From assembly GCA_022036555.1 (NCBI GenBank), contig CM039128.1, forward strand, positions 5,270,049 through 5,334,048: DNA of 64,000 bases, written 5' to 3'. Origin of the DNA: Microstegium vimineum (taxonomy: Eukaryota; Streptophyta; Magnoliopsida; Poales; Poaceae). Position 1 is the first letter of the stretch. Each line of letters begins with the position of its first letter. Position numbers and translations under genes: made by a program. The notes below the pieces were generated by a model, which saw nothing but the letters and a program-made list of their open reading frames with translations, was not told where the DNA came from and did no database searches. Below, piece by piece: positions 46,420 to 59,676 of the stretch.

Positions 46420-47717
46420 TTGGGCGATATCTAGATGCACTTTCCAAGCTTTCATCCATTCCATACCAAGGATTACATCTAGACCTAGCTCAAGTATTAC
46501 GATGAGGTTGACATGTATCAATGCCGTCCCCATGGTAATTTCTACATCCTTTAACATCTTACGAGTATATAGTACAGCTCCTGCTGCACTAATCTGATAC
46601 TCCTTTTCCAAATCTACCACCTTCTGTTGGCTCCGCAACACGAAGTTCCCACTAACGAATGAATGCGATGCTCCAGAATCAAACAAGATAACTGCAGGAC
46701 ATTGATTAACAAGAAACATACCAGCTGTGACGGGCTCTCCCTCTGGTACTTCCTCCAAGGTAGTATGATGAACATTCCCTGTGCGAGGCTTCTGGGGATA
46801 GCTGAACTGCCTTCTGGGCTTCGTGCAGAAGCGAGATAGGTGACCAGTTTGTCCACAGTTGAAGCACGGTCCTACCACAGATGGCATCTTCTGACTTCCA
46901 ACTGCAGGTGCTGCGGCTTTACCCTTATTCTGCTGCAGGGGTGCAGTGAAGGGTCTCTGGTACGCGGGACGAGCACGAGCATTAGTCATCTTCCCTTGAG
47001 GTGGCCGGAAACGTGCACCAACTTGTGGTCGACGAAACACTAGCCTTGAAGCAGTGGGACCCCTACTCTGGTGGGATCCTCCCTCTGGGATGCGACGACG
47101 CGTTTCTGCAAGCAACCTATTGTCGTTGGTCTCTTGATTCAAGCAGTCGCTGATGAAGTCACTGAAAGTGATGCGGTAACTGTTTCCCATCTTGGACAAA
47201 AGAGAGACATTCATGCCTCTCTTGAAGCTGGCAATCTTCTTGGCTTCAGTGTTGACGAAGTCACTGGCATAGCGAGCCAACTTGTTAAAACTGCTGAGGT
47301 ACTCTGTCACTGTTCTGGTCCCTTGGGACAGCCTCATGAACTCAGTAATCTTCATCTCCATCACACCGTCTGGGATGTAGTGACGGCGCATAGCTGTGGA
47401 GAACAACTCCCATGTAACTGCCGTACCGGCAGACAAGTTATCACGGTACTAGGACCACCAGATACTTGCCGGTCCTTCCAGCCTGTGCGCGGCATACTCC
47501 GCCTTCAGCTCATCCGTCAGACGCAGAAGCCTAAACTTTTGTGTCATGGAGTGCAGCCATTCATCTGCCTCCAGCGGTTCAGTAGCTTCCTTGAAGATCA
47601 GAGGACGGGTGTCCATGAAATCCTTGTAAGAACTGTACTGGTTAGGTGCGACCCCTTGCTGTTGCCTGTGCTGCTGAGCTGTGTTGGCAGCGATGTTGCG
47701 CAAAGTTTCATTCATCT
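46417..47717 (-). pseudogene. Tekay gag (main part) and protease
   Basis: From the Tat-2 insertion point (47,717) the gag core reads on: DTRPLIFKEATEPLEADEWL, then after a TAG at 47,449-47,451 the region YLSSFNKLARYASDF. A CCHC zinc knuckle CFNCGQTGHLSRFC lies near 46,850. The aspartic protease site ILFDSGASHSF (about 46,680) follows, then LGMEW. A TGA at 46,417-46,419 separates it from pol in the same frame. The N-terminus of gag is on the other side of Tat-2 (60,957-60,802). Confidence 0.92.
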
Positions 47718-48842
47718 TGTTGACACAAAAAGCGTCAGATCTGTGAACACCTCGGGCTATTACCCAAAGCTCGGTATTCCGGAGGCGTGCCAGTCGATTT
47801 GACCAATCAATCGACAAGGATGATAACTATGACAAACTGAACGAGACGACAGCGATGCGCCCGGACGTCAAGGCTCAGATTGATCAAGGATAACTAGAGC
47901 AGAGCTGAACGAGGCAAACAACGATGCACCCGGATTGCCAAAGCTCAGAGGTACTCCCACACGGAACTAGCAAGGATTTGACGGAGATCAGGGTGATGCA
48001 GCCCGTCGAAAGCTTGAAGAACTCGTTAATAACTACAGCTAATGCAGTAAAAGGGTAAATTGCGATAAAAAGTAGAATAAGATAAAATTGGTTTGGTTTT
48101 GAATTGGATTGTTTTTATTCCATAGCCCTGGGGCATATATTTATACTCCCGCATGGAGAGTTGTACAAAGACACGACACATATCCTTCCTAAAACAAACT
48201 CCTACTTAAAGGAAACTGACTCGCGTAGGAGCCGGATAACAATATTTATTTCCTAAACAAACACACCTATTTTAAAGGAAAACAAACGACCCATGCAAGA
48301 GTCAGACTCAAACTACTATAATAATACTGGCACAAAACACCAGTTTCCTTATACTTCTTTTCGATGGAAACTTTCCATGGGCAGACCCCTTTAATCCGCA
48401 CCTTCCTTCTTTGGCCACTTGTAATCCTCTGCTGTCGTCAAGTGCTAAGTCACGCCCATCGGCATCGGCAATACTTTCCCGATCGGCAATCGGCAGCATC
48501 TCTTCGTCGGCAATCGGCAATGAGCCCTCATCGGCAATCGGCAACGAACTCTTATCGGCAATCGGCAACCATCTTCCATCAGCAATCGGCAATGACCCCT
48601 TATCGGTAATCGGCAAGGACTCTTCATTGGCCATCGGCAATGACTTCATTGGCAATCAGCTTCAGCAAGACTTCACCAATTATCCTTTGTCAGCAAAGAT
48701 CATCCAGCCTCCATCGGCAACACACTTAGTCTTCCCGCAACACTCTTCCATCGGCAATATCGACTCCCGATGTCGATGGAGAACGGCCGCTGACCAGTCA
48801 AGCCTCAGCCTATTTGACACGTGTCGAAAAATGGTGTCAACA
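47718..48842 (-). repeat. Tat-2 3' LTR (1,125 bp)
   Basis: Perfect TGTTGACAC/GTGTCAACA ends. Minisatellite at about 48,465-48,650: units near 27 bp built on CATCGGCAATCGGCAA. Confidence 0.96.
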
Positions 48843-49099
48843 CATGCCCCCCAGTTTCGGAGCGTATAACTTTACGTGCCGAAATTCTCTCCACTGTAGT
48901 CGTTGCTATAGCCGTTACCCCCGAGATAGGTGTGCGGTTTCCTCGATCCCCGCGTGTGGAACTGCAATTTAATAATAAAATCCCTCGATTGTAGCACAAA
49001 CAGTTACAGACCACCTCGATCACCGCGCATATCTACTACGGGCCTCTCCACATTCCTACACAGTGTGAAACAGAACCCCAAAATACCCCTGAACAGGCT

Positions 49100-49106
49100 T
49101 ATAAAA
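49100..49106 (+). promoter_or_regulatory. TATA box of the antisense gene in Tat-2
   Basis: TATAAAA in GGCTTATAAAAGTTATCGGG, 163 bp before the ATG at 49,263. Conserved with Tat-1. Confidence 0.72.
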
Positions 49107-49262
49107 GTTATCGGGATCCACACCGTCCTTTTTACCCGAGCCCATTTTTACTTTCACCTTCCTGCCTTCGTCTTCAACCTCCGGCTGTTCTGAAGAACAC
49201 AGGCTCGAGCAACAGTACTCCTTCGCAATCCAAGAATGAACCAAGCATCCCTTTGACTCCAA

Positions 49263-52200
49263 ATGGCGATCCAAGTCGACATCCCGAAGGTAAGATTCAT
49301 TCTTCACTTAATCCACCCTTCTGCTGTTTCCTTTTCTCGCATAAATTTGGATTTATCCCTATTCTTTTTCTGATTCGTCCCTCCTTCTTCGAACCCTAGG
49401 AACTGTACAATAAGGTAGTGATTCCCCTCGCCGGTTCCAACCTCAGCTGCCTAGGTCCAATGGGCAATCCAGACCCTACCTTCATCATTAACGCAGAAAC
49501 CAATCGGGTACCGCTCAGATCTGAGAGCTTTGATCTAGGACTGTGGAAGGACACATTCCGCTCATGGCCCAAGTCTACTAAGGGATGGAAGAACTGGTAC
49601 TTGAGAATAAGCAGATCACAGCAAGTGTACTGGCAGGAGCGTAATCTAGATCAGTGTGTCAGGCTTTCAATTGCCGACATGGAGAAGAACGAAAACTTAA
49701 TGATAGCAGCATCATACTTCTGGTCCGATAGTATGAACGCTTTCCTCTTTAGGCATGGACCAGCTACCCCAACCCTTGCCGATGTCTACATGCTGACCGG
49801 CTTGGACATCACCTCCGCCGATACCTTCACCCTCTTCAACAGAAAAGCCGAGCATAAGATGAATATCCGGAATATCGGCGGTTGGACGGGCTACATCAAG
49901 GAGAACCAGAAAACCGGATCGGTAAACCAACGGGAGCATGCCATCTTCCTGAACATGTGGCTGGAGAAGTTTGTCTTCTACGGCAAGACCGTTGGTCCGA
50001 CCACTATGCACCTTCCAACAGCCGAGCTACTTGCCGATGGAACAAGGCTTCCCTTAGGCAGATACCTTCTTGGATCAGTATACCGATTGCTGCATCAAGT
50101 GTCCCAAAAGCTACTGCTAGGAGAACCCATCGGCAATCTTGGAGGCCCTTGGTGGTTTGTCAATCTATGGCTGAATGCACATATGCACAAGGCTCTCGAG
50201 TTTGATCTGTTTGCCCAACAATTTCCGAGGGACATATCAGAAGATTACCGATACGACGATGACGAATCGGCAACTCGCCCTCCGCTTAACTTTGGAGAGG
50301 CTATCATAGTGCTACCAGGTACCGATGCCGATGTGGAGCACTTCGGCTACTATTTCCAGAAGTTCTACAACGGACTTCCCTCCTCAGAACGGGCCTGGTG
50401 GCCATATCTTGACGAACACAACCAGTTCCCGTTGCTGTTCAACTTGTCTGACATGAGCTTACCTGAGAACCAAGCCATCATGAGAGCCAGCATCACTCCC
50501 CGAGCCATCCCAGTGAATATCTTTGGATCTGGGAAGAATGTTTCACCATCCTATGAGTTTTACTACCCATCGACAGCAGCGAGACAACTGGCATTTGGCC
50601 AACTGCCGATCAAGCTCTGCTTCTCCAAAGTAGTAAGACCTAGGTGGACAATCTCCAGTAATCTGGACTGGAATAAAGTCATCAGCCTTCCTGCCGATGC
50701 CGATCTGTCAGACCTTGACTTGTCTTCCTGGTCGCCAACCTCCTTCATCACCAACGAGTTCAAGTCTTGGTGGCCAGAGTGGAAGTGCCAGTTACTCGCC
50801 AAGTCTTCGCACTATTATCGGCACTTGATTGACGCTGATTATATCATCCCCGATGACGCAGTAAGCCTGCTATCTGATGTATTTTTATTACTTTATTATT
50901 TTGTCATCGGTATCATCACCTAACCCCTTTGCGCCTGACAGGCCGATGATCCAGTCCCCACAACAAGCAACAGTGGTAGGCCCTTTATTCTTCGGATAAT
51001 GGGCCCCAGATCGATCATCGGCACCAAAGCCCCGACGCTGGCCGCCTTCACGCCTCAACAGGTACCTACGCCGACACCTACAAAAGCTCAGGCTACATCG
51101 GCTGCCGCTGTTGCCTTGACGCGAATTTATGCAGTAAACTCATCTTTACTTGTACCGATTACATACTGCTTCATCGGCAACATTCATTTTGTATAACTTG
51201 CTTTGTATTTTCAGGCACTATGGTCATCGGCATCTGCTTCCAGCAGGCAAACACCTTCTAGCCCAGCTGCCGATGCCCCCCGGTCTTCATCCAAGTGGGT
51301 CGGCTCCCCTGCTGCTACGCCGACGAAAAAGAGGCGCCTGAGGCTGGCTTCTCCTCCACCATCGGCTCCGACTGCGCCATCAGCTGCCGATGCGCCGCCA
51401 GCAAGACTGCCTCTGGTCCCAATCACACCAACTGCCGGCGGGTCATCGGCAGAACCTCCATCGGCTTCTGCGCCTGATCAACCGAAGGATGATGTCCCCA
51501 GCCAGGAGATAGCAGCTGCTGCGACAACCGAAGCGGCATCGGCATCGGTACCGGCTGGGCTCAATGAAGAAACAACACCCGCCGTAGCAGCGGAGGTAGC
51601 ATCAGCATCAGCACCATCAACCGATGAGAGGGCAGCATCGCCACCACGTGAACCAGCCGCCACGTCGGAAGCGGCACCGATAATAGTACCACCAGTACCG
51701 ATGGCACCGACTGCTTCTCCGACCCCATCATCGGCATCTGCGGCCAACGTCCATGATGAAGCTGGACCATCCAGCATACCAAGTTCCAGGCAGGAGATCC
51801 GTTTCAATACGGTAAGTTAATCATCCTAAAGTTTACAGTACAATCTTCCGATCGGCAAACTCTAACCTCCGTTTTCAGGCTCAAGGTTCTCCGGACAGCC
51901 TCTTCTCCTACAGCTTGAACCTTCAGAACGAAGATGAACGCCAAGGCCGCCTTCAAGCGGAAAGCCTATTTTCCTTTGCCGTCAATGTCCCCGATGACGA
52001 TGAAGAGGAGACCTCCGTCCCAACCTTGTCGGCAGAGGTCAAATCTAAGCTGGAAGAGTTGCTCTCCTTGCTGCTACAAGACACGTCTCAACTCATCCAG
52101 GATTCATCGGCAGCAAGGATTGCATTCAAAGACATCCAGAGCCATCTTTCTGCCGACGTAGCAGAAGTCCTTCTCCAGGCAGCCTCTATCGACATCAAAC

Positions 52201-52621
52201 AGATCCAGTACCAGAGGCTTACTCATCGCATTGCCGATAGAGCTGCCCAAGCCAAGAGCGAGGAAGAGAAGCTCAAATTCAAACACCTTGCCGATGAGAA
52301 GCACAGAAGCATTGGTCAAGCAAAAGTCTCCATCGGCAGCCTTGACCAAGAAATCTCCCGACTGTCGGCAAGGAAGGAGGAGCTACTGGCGGAGCTGCAA
52401 AAGGTTGAGGGGATCTGACGGCTGCCAACCAGCAAAAGAACCAACTGTCCGACTCCATCGGGGCCTTGCGGCAAGAAAGAGACCATAATGCCCGACAAGC
52501 CATCCTATGGAAGAAGAAAATCAAGCCGGTTGAGGGCTCTGCCGATGCCGACGCCAAGGAGATGGATGAAATAGAGCAAATTCGCCTGCGTGCGATATCA
52601 GTTATCCACTCCTTACTGTAA
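49263..52621 (+). CDS. Antisense plant-mobile-domain (PMD) protein of Tat-2, five exons, one 1-bp deletion
   Basis: Exons: 49,263-49,289; 49,400-50,860; 50,942-51,061; 51,215-51,811; 51,879-52,621. All introns are GT-AG and phases fit, giving about 982 residues. Exon 2 (487 codons) is the plant mobile domain (PMD, aminotransferase-like family): FFWSD-like SYFWSDSMNAF, DVYMLTGLDI, PWWFVNLWLNAHMHK, FYYPSTAARQL. Exons 3-4 are a Pro/Ala/Ser-rich disordered linker with a basic patch (TPTKKRRLRL), a possible nuclear localisation signal. Exon 5 is acidic then coiled coil, ending IEQIRLRAISVIHSLL. A single missing base near 52,413 disrupts only the last 70 residues. Transcribed from its own promoter opposite to gag-pol, it overlaps no sense gene. 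Role unknown. Confidence 0.88.
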
Positions 52622-52737
52622 TGTCTGTTGTATCGGCAAGGATGTAACCTGATACTTGATCTCGACTTGTAATATAATGCCAGTTTTTTTTACCGATGTT
52701 TTTATAATTTTTCTTTTCATCGGCATTTGACTGAGCA

Positions 52738-55700
52738 CTATGCATCTACCCATATGCTAGGGTAATATCTTTTTAAGTATTTGCCGTTGATCGCCCTAGA
52801 AAACGCCACTCCTTCGAGAGTTTCCAAAGTGTACGCATTACCAGGAGCAGACTGTTTTAACCGATAAGGACCTTCCCAATTAGGGGACCACTTCCCAAAT
52901 TTAGAGCTCTTAGTCCCAATCGGTAAAATCAACTTCCAAACTAAATCGCCATCGGCAAATTCCTTCACCTTTACTTTCTTGTCATACCATCGGGCAACCC
53001 TCTTCTTGTTCTCTTCAATACTAATTAATGCCCTCAACCGATGACCTGCCAAATCTTCTAACTCATCTTTCATCAGAGTAATATAATCATCGATCGTCAA
53101 CTGATCCTGAAAAGATAATCGCCTAGAACCAGTTTTAATTTCCCAAGGTAGGACAACATCGTGTCCATAAACCAACTGATACGGCGAGACCTTGGTTGCA
53201 CCATGACAAGCCATCCGATATGACCACAAAGCTTCGTTTAATACCATGTGCCACCTTCTAGGGTTTTCCTCAATCTTGCGCTTTATAAGCTTAATGACTC
53301 CTTTATTGGTCGCTTCAGCTTGACCATTAGCTTGAGCATAATAAGGAGAATAATTTAACACCTTGAAACCCATGCTAGCAGCAAAGTCATCAAACTCTCC
53401 CGATGTGAACATGGTCCCTTGATCGGTAGTAATGGTCTGAGGAATACCAAATCGGTAAACAATGTGCTCCTTAACGAAATCCACCATGTTCGCCGATGTC
53501 ACCTTCTTCAAGGGGATTGCCTCAACCCATTTGGTGAAGTAATCGGTAGCAACAAGTATGAACTTGTGCCCCTTGCTCGACGGCGGATAAATCTGACCGA
53601 TGAGATCAATAGCCCATCCTCTGAACGGCCAAGGCTTAATTATAGGATTCATTGCTGATGCAGGCGCCCTTTGCACATTACCAAACTTCTGACAGTCCTG
53701 ACACCCTTTGAAATATTTGAAGCAATCTTCAAGGATTATCGGCCAATAATATCCATTCCGCCTAATCATCCACTTCATCTTGAATGCCGATTGATGCGCT
53801 CCACATACGCCCTCATGGATTTCACCCATCAGCTCTTTTGATTCCTCTTTGCCAAGACACCTAAGTAAAACCTCATCAATTGTCCGATAATACAACTCAT
53901 TACCAAGGAGCACATACTTAGTAGCTTGGAACCTTAGACGCCTTTCAACTTTCCTGGATGGATCCCTCAAGTAATCGGCAATCTCCTTTTTCCAGTCATC
54001 GGCAACTGTTACCGACGTCGTGACTTGAATCGGCTGATATCCCGAGGCATTCTGTGCTAACCGATTGGCCTCTTCATTATACAACCTTGGAATGTGTTCA
54101 AGGCGGTATTCTTTGAACTCCTTTAACAACTGCAAACACCGCTCATGAACAGCAATCAAAACTTCACTTCGACACTCATACGTCCCGATCAATTGGTTAA
54201 TCACCAACATAGAATCACCGAAGATTTCAACAGCATCGGCACGCACTTCCCTGAGTAACTCCAACCCCTTAAGTAAAGCCTGGTATTCCGCCTAATTGTT
54301 TGTTGAAGTAGCAACAATCGGCAACGAAATCTCGTACCTCTGTCCTCGGGGTGAAATCAAGAGAATGCCGATACCTGCTCCATCCTTGCATGTAGACCCA
54401 TCAAAGAATAGAGCCCAAGGAGCAATCTCAACAAAGCTCACCATATTGCAGTGCTGAGTAACAAAATCGGCCATCACCTGACCCTTAACAGCCTTAGCCG
54501 ATTCATACCTTAGGTCAAACTCTGACAGTGCCAAAATCCACTTACCGATTCGTCCACTCAGAATTGGCATTGACAGCATGTACTTGACCACATCATCTTT
54601 GCAGACAACAGTGCATTCGGTCGACAGTAAATAATGTCTTAATTTAATGCAAGAGAAGTATAAACATAAGCACAATCTTTCTATGGCCGAATACCTGGTT
54701 TCAGCATCCACCAATCTTCTGCTCAGGTAATATATTACACGCTCTTTCCCCTCAAACTCTTGAATTAAGGCTGATCCGATAACACCGTCATCGGCAGACA
54801 AATATAACCTGAAAGGCTTCCCATGTTGAGGTGGAACTAAGACTGGGGGATTTACCAAGTATCTTTTAATCTCTTCTAAGGCTGACTGCTGCTCTTCTCT
54901 CCATATAAACTCTTGATCGACTTTCAACTTTAACAGAGGACTAAAAGATTTAATCTTACCAGACAGATTGGATATAAATCTCCTAATGAAATTAATCTTG
55001 CCGATCAGAGACTGCAACTCAGTCTTATTGGCGGGAGCAACCACCTTGTTAATTGCATCAATAGACTTTCTGCCGATTTCAATGCCTCTCTGATGCACCA
55101 TGAAACCCAGAAACTGCCCTGCCGATACGCCAAATGCACACTTGTCAGGATTCATCTTTAACCCATGCTCCCTGGTACACTCCAATATTTTCCGCAAATC
55201 GGCAAGATGCGTTCTGAAGTCTCCGGATTTAACCACCACGTCATCAATGTAGATTTCAACTATTGTACCGATGTACTTATGAAAGATAAAATTCATAGCC
55301 CTCTGATAGGTAGCACCGGCATTTTTCAAGCCAAAAGTCATGACCACCCACTCAAATAAGCCGACGTGACCTGGACATCAGAAAGCAGTCTTGGATATGT
55401 CTTCTTCAGCCATGAATATTTGATTATACCCAGCATTACCATCCATGAAGCTAATAATCTGATGTCCAGCAGCAGCGTCGATCAGCAGATCGGCAACGGG
55501 CATCGGGTAGCCATCCATCGGCGTAGCCTTGTTCAGATTCCTGAAATCAATGCAAACACGAAGCTTTCCATTCTTTTTATACACAGGAACCACGTTAGAT
55601 ATCCAATCGGCATATCGGCATTGCCGAATAAATCCAGCTTCGATTAACATGGTAATCTCAGCCTTAATATCGGGTAAGATAGTAGGATTGCATCGGCGTG

Positions 55701-55971
55701 CCGGCTGCCGATGTGGCTAGAAACCAGACTTGATGGGTAACTGATGTTCAACTATCGATCGGTCTAAACCAGGCATCTCTGTATAATCCCAAGCAAAACA
55801 ATCTTTATTCTCTTTCAATAAATCGGTTAACTGCTACTTACATTGGGAATCTAACTTAGCACTAATAAAAGTAGGCCTAGGTTTACTACCATCGCCGATG
55901 TCGATTTCGAGCAAGTCATCGGCAGACGTGAAGCCCTGCCCCAATTTTCCGTCATCAGCGAACTGATCCAT
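52738..55971 (-). pseudogene. Tat-2 pol: RT, two RNase H domains, integrase
   Basis: Starts with the ATG at 55,971-55,969 that overlaps the gag stop as TAATG. Domain order is as in Tat-1. It is interrupted by stops near 55,845, 55,720, 55,378 (an Arg codon in Tat-1) and 54,292 (TAG, where Tat-1 has Gln). From 54,264 to 52,738 it is open for 508 codons, covering the second RNase H end and the whole integrase, including the part lost from Tat-1 by deletion. RT catalytic YIDD is near 55,248. The stops are single-base, so inactivation is recent. Confidence 0.92.
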
Positions 55972-55973
55972 TA
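55969..55973 (-). promoter_or_regulatory. TAATG stop/start overlap joining gag-protease to pol (Tat-2)
   Basis: Same arrangement as in Tat-1, with flanking bases GAGTCTTAATGGATC against GAGTTTTAATGGATC. Confidence 0.7.
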
Positions 55974-58900
55974 AGACTCCTCCTCAGGACCGACTGCTTG
56001 GATCGGCTTGATACGGTAATCGGCAACTTTGAGGAACTCTTTATCCCAGGCTTCGCCAGATATACACCTGGTCTGCTCATAAGTGTCCAACTCTGCCGAT
56101 GCAATAGTAGATGGGGCTTCACCGCGGACGACTTCAATTCTGTCCCCGATCCACTGTACCAGGCTCTGATGCATAGTGGAAGGGATACAACAATTAGCAT
56201 GGATCCAATCCCTTCCGAGGAGCAAGTTGTAAGTGCCTTTGCCGCTGATTACAAAGAACGTTGTCGGCAAAGTCTTACTGCCGATGGTTAAGTCAACACA
56301 TACGGCTCCCATGGCGGTTGACACATTGCCTTCGAAGTCCTTGAGCTTCATGTCGGTCTCGACCAAGTCCTGATCACCTTTGCCAAGCTTTCTGAACACG
56401 ACATAGGGCATTATATTGATCGATGTGCCACCATCCACTAGCATCTTGGTCATCGGCTGACCATCCACTTTGCCCTTAACAAACAGAGCCCTTAAGTGCT
56501 GCCTCTCACCATCGGCAGGCCTTTCAAAGATAGCCGTCATCGGATCCAGCACCAATCGTGCCATATCGGTAGCCTCTTCATCATCGCTGACTGGCGCCAT
56601 GAACTCCATCGGCAACATGACAACCATGTTTATGTCTGCCGATGGGCCCCTGTCCTTACGCTTCGGCCTCCATTGCTTCTCTCCCGAGGGTTCTGCACTG
56701 TCATACAGGTCGTCGCGGCGCTGGTGCTGAATCCTCCTCTTCTGGGTCTTAGTCAAACCCTTAGGGCACCACGGAGGAAGCTTGGTCTTCCAGACAGGTT
56801 GGTGCTGCTTTCCCCCGCTTACATCAGCACTTCTTCCGATGTTGGGATCTCTGGAGAATATCTCTTCGTTGGGCACTCTAGCATTGGCCATCTCCTCCAG
56901 CTCCCCCTGGTCAACACGCCTGCCAAGCCGATCATGGGCACTGAGCTTGCCCCCCAGTCGGTCATGTGCCGATCTGTTTTCTTTGAGCGGCCTGGCGTAT
57001 CTGGGTGCCTGATCATCAAAACAAGGTCTCTTACCTGACCGATCGGCAGTGTAGTACCCATTGCACTCCGGACAGTTATCGGCGGTGGGCAGCTTGATGC
57101 CTTCTTCCTAGCAATGAACGAAGAAGGGACACCTCCAGTGGTCCTTATGTCGAAGCCATTCCCGATGCTCTTCTTCTTCTTGCCGATACCGTTCTTCACG
57201 TGATTGCCGATGATATCGCCTTGGCTGTTTGTGAGTAATCACCACCCCAGGAGCCCTGTTGGCGCTGTTACCCTCATCGACAACCTTCTTACCCTTTCTG
57301 TCATCGGCAAACCTCCTTGCGTCGTGCTTAGGCACTTGGTAGTCAGGGTCTACCGATGAGTTCCTTCTGGCAGCTTCCGATGTCAGCACTCTGGTCTTTT
57401 CACTGATCTCCACCATGTTGTTCGGGAACGGGTGCTGATCTATCTTCATCGGTTTCTGGACTTTAGAATTTTCAAACTTGATACGCCCAGACTCGATCTC
57501 CGACTGCAACTGCTGCCTGAATACTTTGCAGTCATTGGTACTGTGTGAGGTTGCATTATGCCACTTGCAGTACCTAATCTTCTTGAGCTCTTCGGCCGAT
57601 GGAATCACCTGGTTGGGCGCTAACTTGATTCACCCCTCTTGCAGCAACAAGTCAAACATCCTATCGGCCTTGGTGATGTCGAAGGTGAACCTCTCAGTCT
57701 CCTTTTGGATGAACGGACAAGACACAGGCTTCTTATCCTTCACCCATTCGGCCGCGTCGACGTTCAGCTCTTCATCCGATCCGGAATCTTCTTCTTTTCC
57801 GATGAAGGTCACCTTCTTGTTCCACGTCTTCCTGGGCTCAAAGGCTTTGATATCCTGATCGGCAATCCTCTGCACCAGGTGACTTAGGATCTCAAACTCT
57901 TGGGATGTGTATTTGTCCTTGATGTGCGGCAGTAACCCCTGGAAGGCCAAATCTGCTAGTTGCCGATCATCAAGCACCAGACTGTAGCACTTATTCTTCA
58001 CGTCCCGCAGTCTCTGCACAAAACTCTCTACCGATTCGTCGTTGCGTTGCCTCATTTTGACCAAATCGGTAAGCTTCTTCTCATGTATGCCAGCAAAGAA
58101 GTACTTGTGAAATTGCCTCTCCAGATCGGCCCATGTAATTATAGAATTTGGAGGCAACGATATGAACCATGTGAATGCCGATCCGGACAATGATGAAGAG
58201 AACAATCTCACCCTTAATTCCTCCCTACTGGCAGCTTCTCCGCACTGGATAATGAAGCAGTTGATGTGCTCCATTGTTGACGTGTCGTCTTGGCCGGAGA
58301 ACTTGGTAAAATCGGGCACCTTGTACCAATTTGGAAGAGGAATCAAGTCATATGCAGGAGGGTACGGAGTCCGATAGGAGTACGTGTTGACCTTGGGTCT
58401 GATACCGAATTGCTCTTTCATGACTTCGGCAATCCTACCGACCCAGTACGCGTCCTGCTCTTGCCGACTCATTGGCTGATTGTCGACTGGTGGAGTCGGC
58501 TGACGCGCCTCTTGAAGATGTGCAGTAGTCGCGGGCGCAGCACCAGTCATCTGAACGCCATGCATCGGTTGACTTACCGATGGATAGTTTGGCACACTTG
58601 ACGGACTTGTCACAGTCATCGGTTGCTATACCGATGGTCCGCTCTGAGTGTAAGTTGGGCCTCCATAATAATACATCGGCGCACCAGGCTGCTGAGCTGG
58701 CGGCTGGTTGACCCATCCAGGATTATGAAGCATCAGCATATGACTTGCCGATGGCTGATAGCTGACCGGAGCATGCGGCTCTTGAATTCTAGAGCAATTG
58801 ATCACCAGATTACCTTGGGAAATCGGTACTCCAACTTGAGAATTTGCCGCCAGAGATTGACTGCCGGTGGTTACAATATGTTGCATCAGCACAGAGCTTG

Positions 58901-59625
58901 CCAATGGTGGCATCAGAGGTATCTTGGGGGTTACTTGGAGATCATCTGATGGCACTTGTATGGTCGGAGCAGGCGCAGAGTTGTGCATTATATGGGCCAT
59001 CGGTTGTGACTGTGTTGCCGATGTCGTAGAATTCCTCCAGCTGAACTCTCTCCCTGCGCCAGATTAGAACCAGCATACAGATTCAGAGGCATACCGTATC
59101 CCCACCAGTTAGCAGGGGCTGGTCCTGAAGTTGCCGACGCGGCCGGATCTGTATTGAACTTGGTGGAGTCGCCAGCGTTCGGTCTTGGTGACATAGCCAC
59201 ATCGGCAGACGGTTCCACAGGGTGGAAGACGCCATTTGGGCCGCCGATGGGCTTGCAGATGCCAATCCGGGTTGATGGTACGCTGGACTGACATATCGCG
59301 GTGCATGCCCTTCTTTGAATGTTTGCGCGAAGGCATTGTAAACAGTATTGGACAGCACGCTGGAGTGGTTAATCAATGCCTGATTCACAACAGTATTAAC
59401 CATCTCTTGTAGCTTACCAGGGTTGGCGTCGAACGTGACCTGCCGTGGCAACGACGGATCCTACTTCTGAATTGCTTCGCCGCTCCTGCTGAGGCTGAAG
59501 GACTTGAGATACAGCTGCTTGTATTCCTCCATAGCCTGCTCCATGGCCTGCTTCTGATCATCTTTCAGATCGGCCTCAGAAACTTCAATGACATTCCTCT
59601 GGTTAACATCGGCGTGATCAGCCAT
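55971..59625 (-). pseudogene. Tat-2 gag-protease
   Basis: Start ATG at 59,625. Disrupted by TAG near 59,461 (Gln in Tat-1), a frameshift near 59,220, a stop near 59,065, further small lesions near 58,625, TGA at about 57,632 and TAG near 57,108 (Trp in Tat-1). The gag core (FTKFSGQDDTSTMEHINCF), the Cys-rich region (CPFFVHC ... CPECNGYY) and protease site (MLVDGGTSINIMP, about 56,420) are all present. The last 306 codons (56,891-55,971) are open through the protease to the TAATG junction with pol. Confidence 0.9.
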
Positions 59626-59676
59626 GCCGAATGTGTAGATCTGTATAGTCTATCCCACTGGGCGTGCCAAAAGAGG

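Noticed and set aside
48465..48650. Possible CRISPR-like array in the LTR
   Set aside because: Units are imperfect with no unique spacers, in a eukaryotic retrotransposon LTR. It is a minisatellite.
48364..48869. Repetitive ORFs with SAIGN or LPIAD repeats (also at 23,570-23,967, 35,570-35,949 and 60,267-60,897), which could pass for repeat proteins
   Set aside because: They are the CATCGGCAATCGGCAA minisatellite of the Tat LTR read in different frames. A unit length divisible by three keeps them open.
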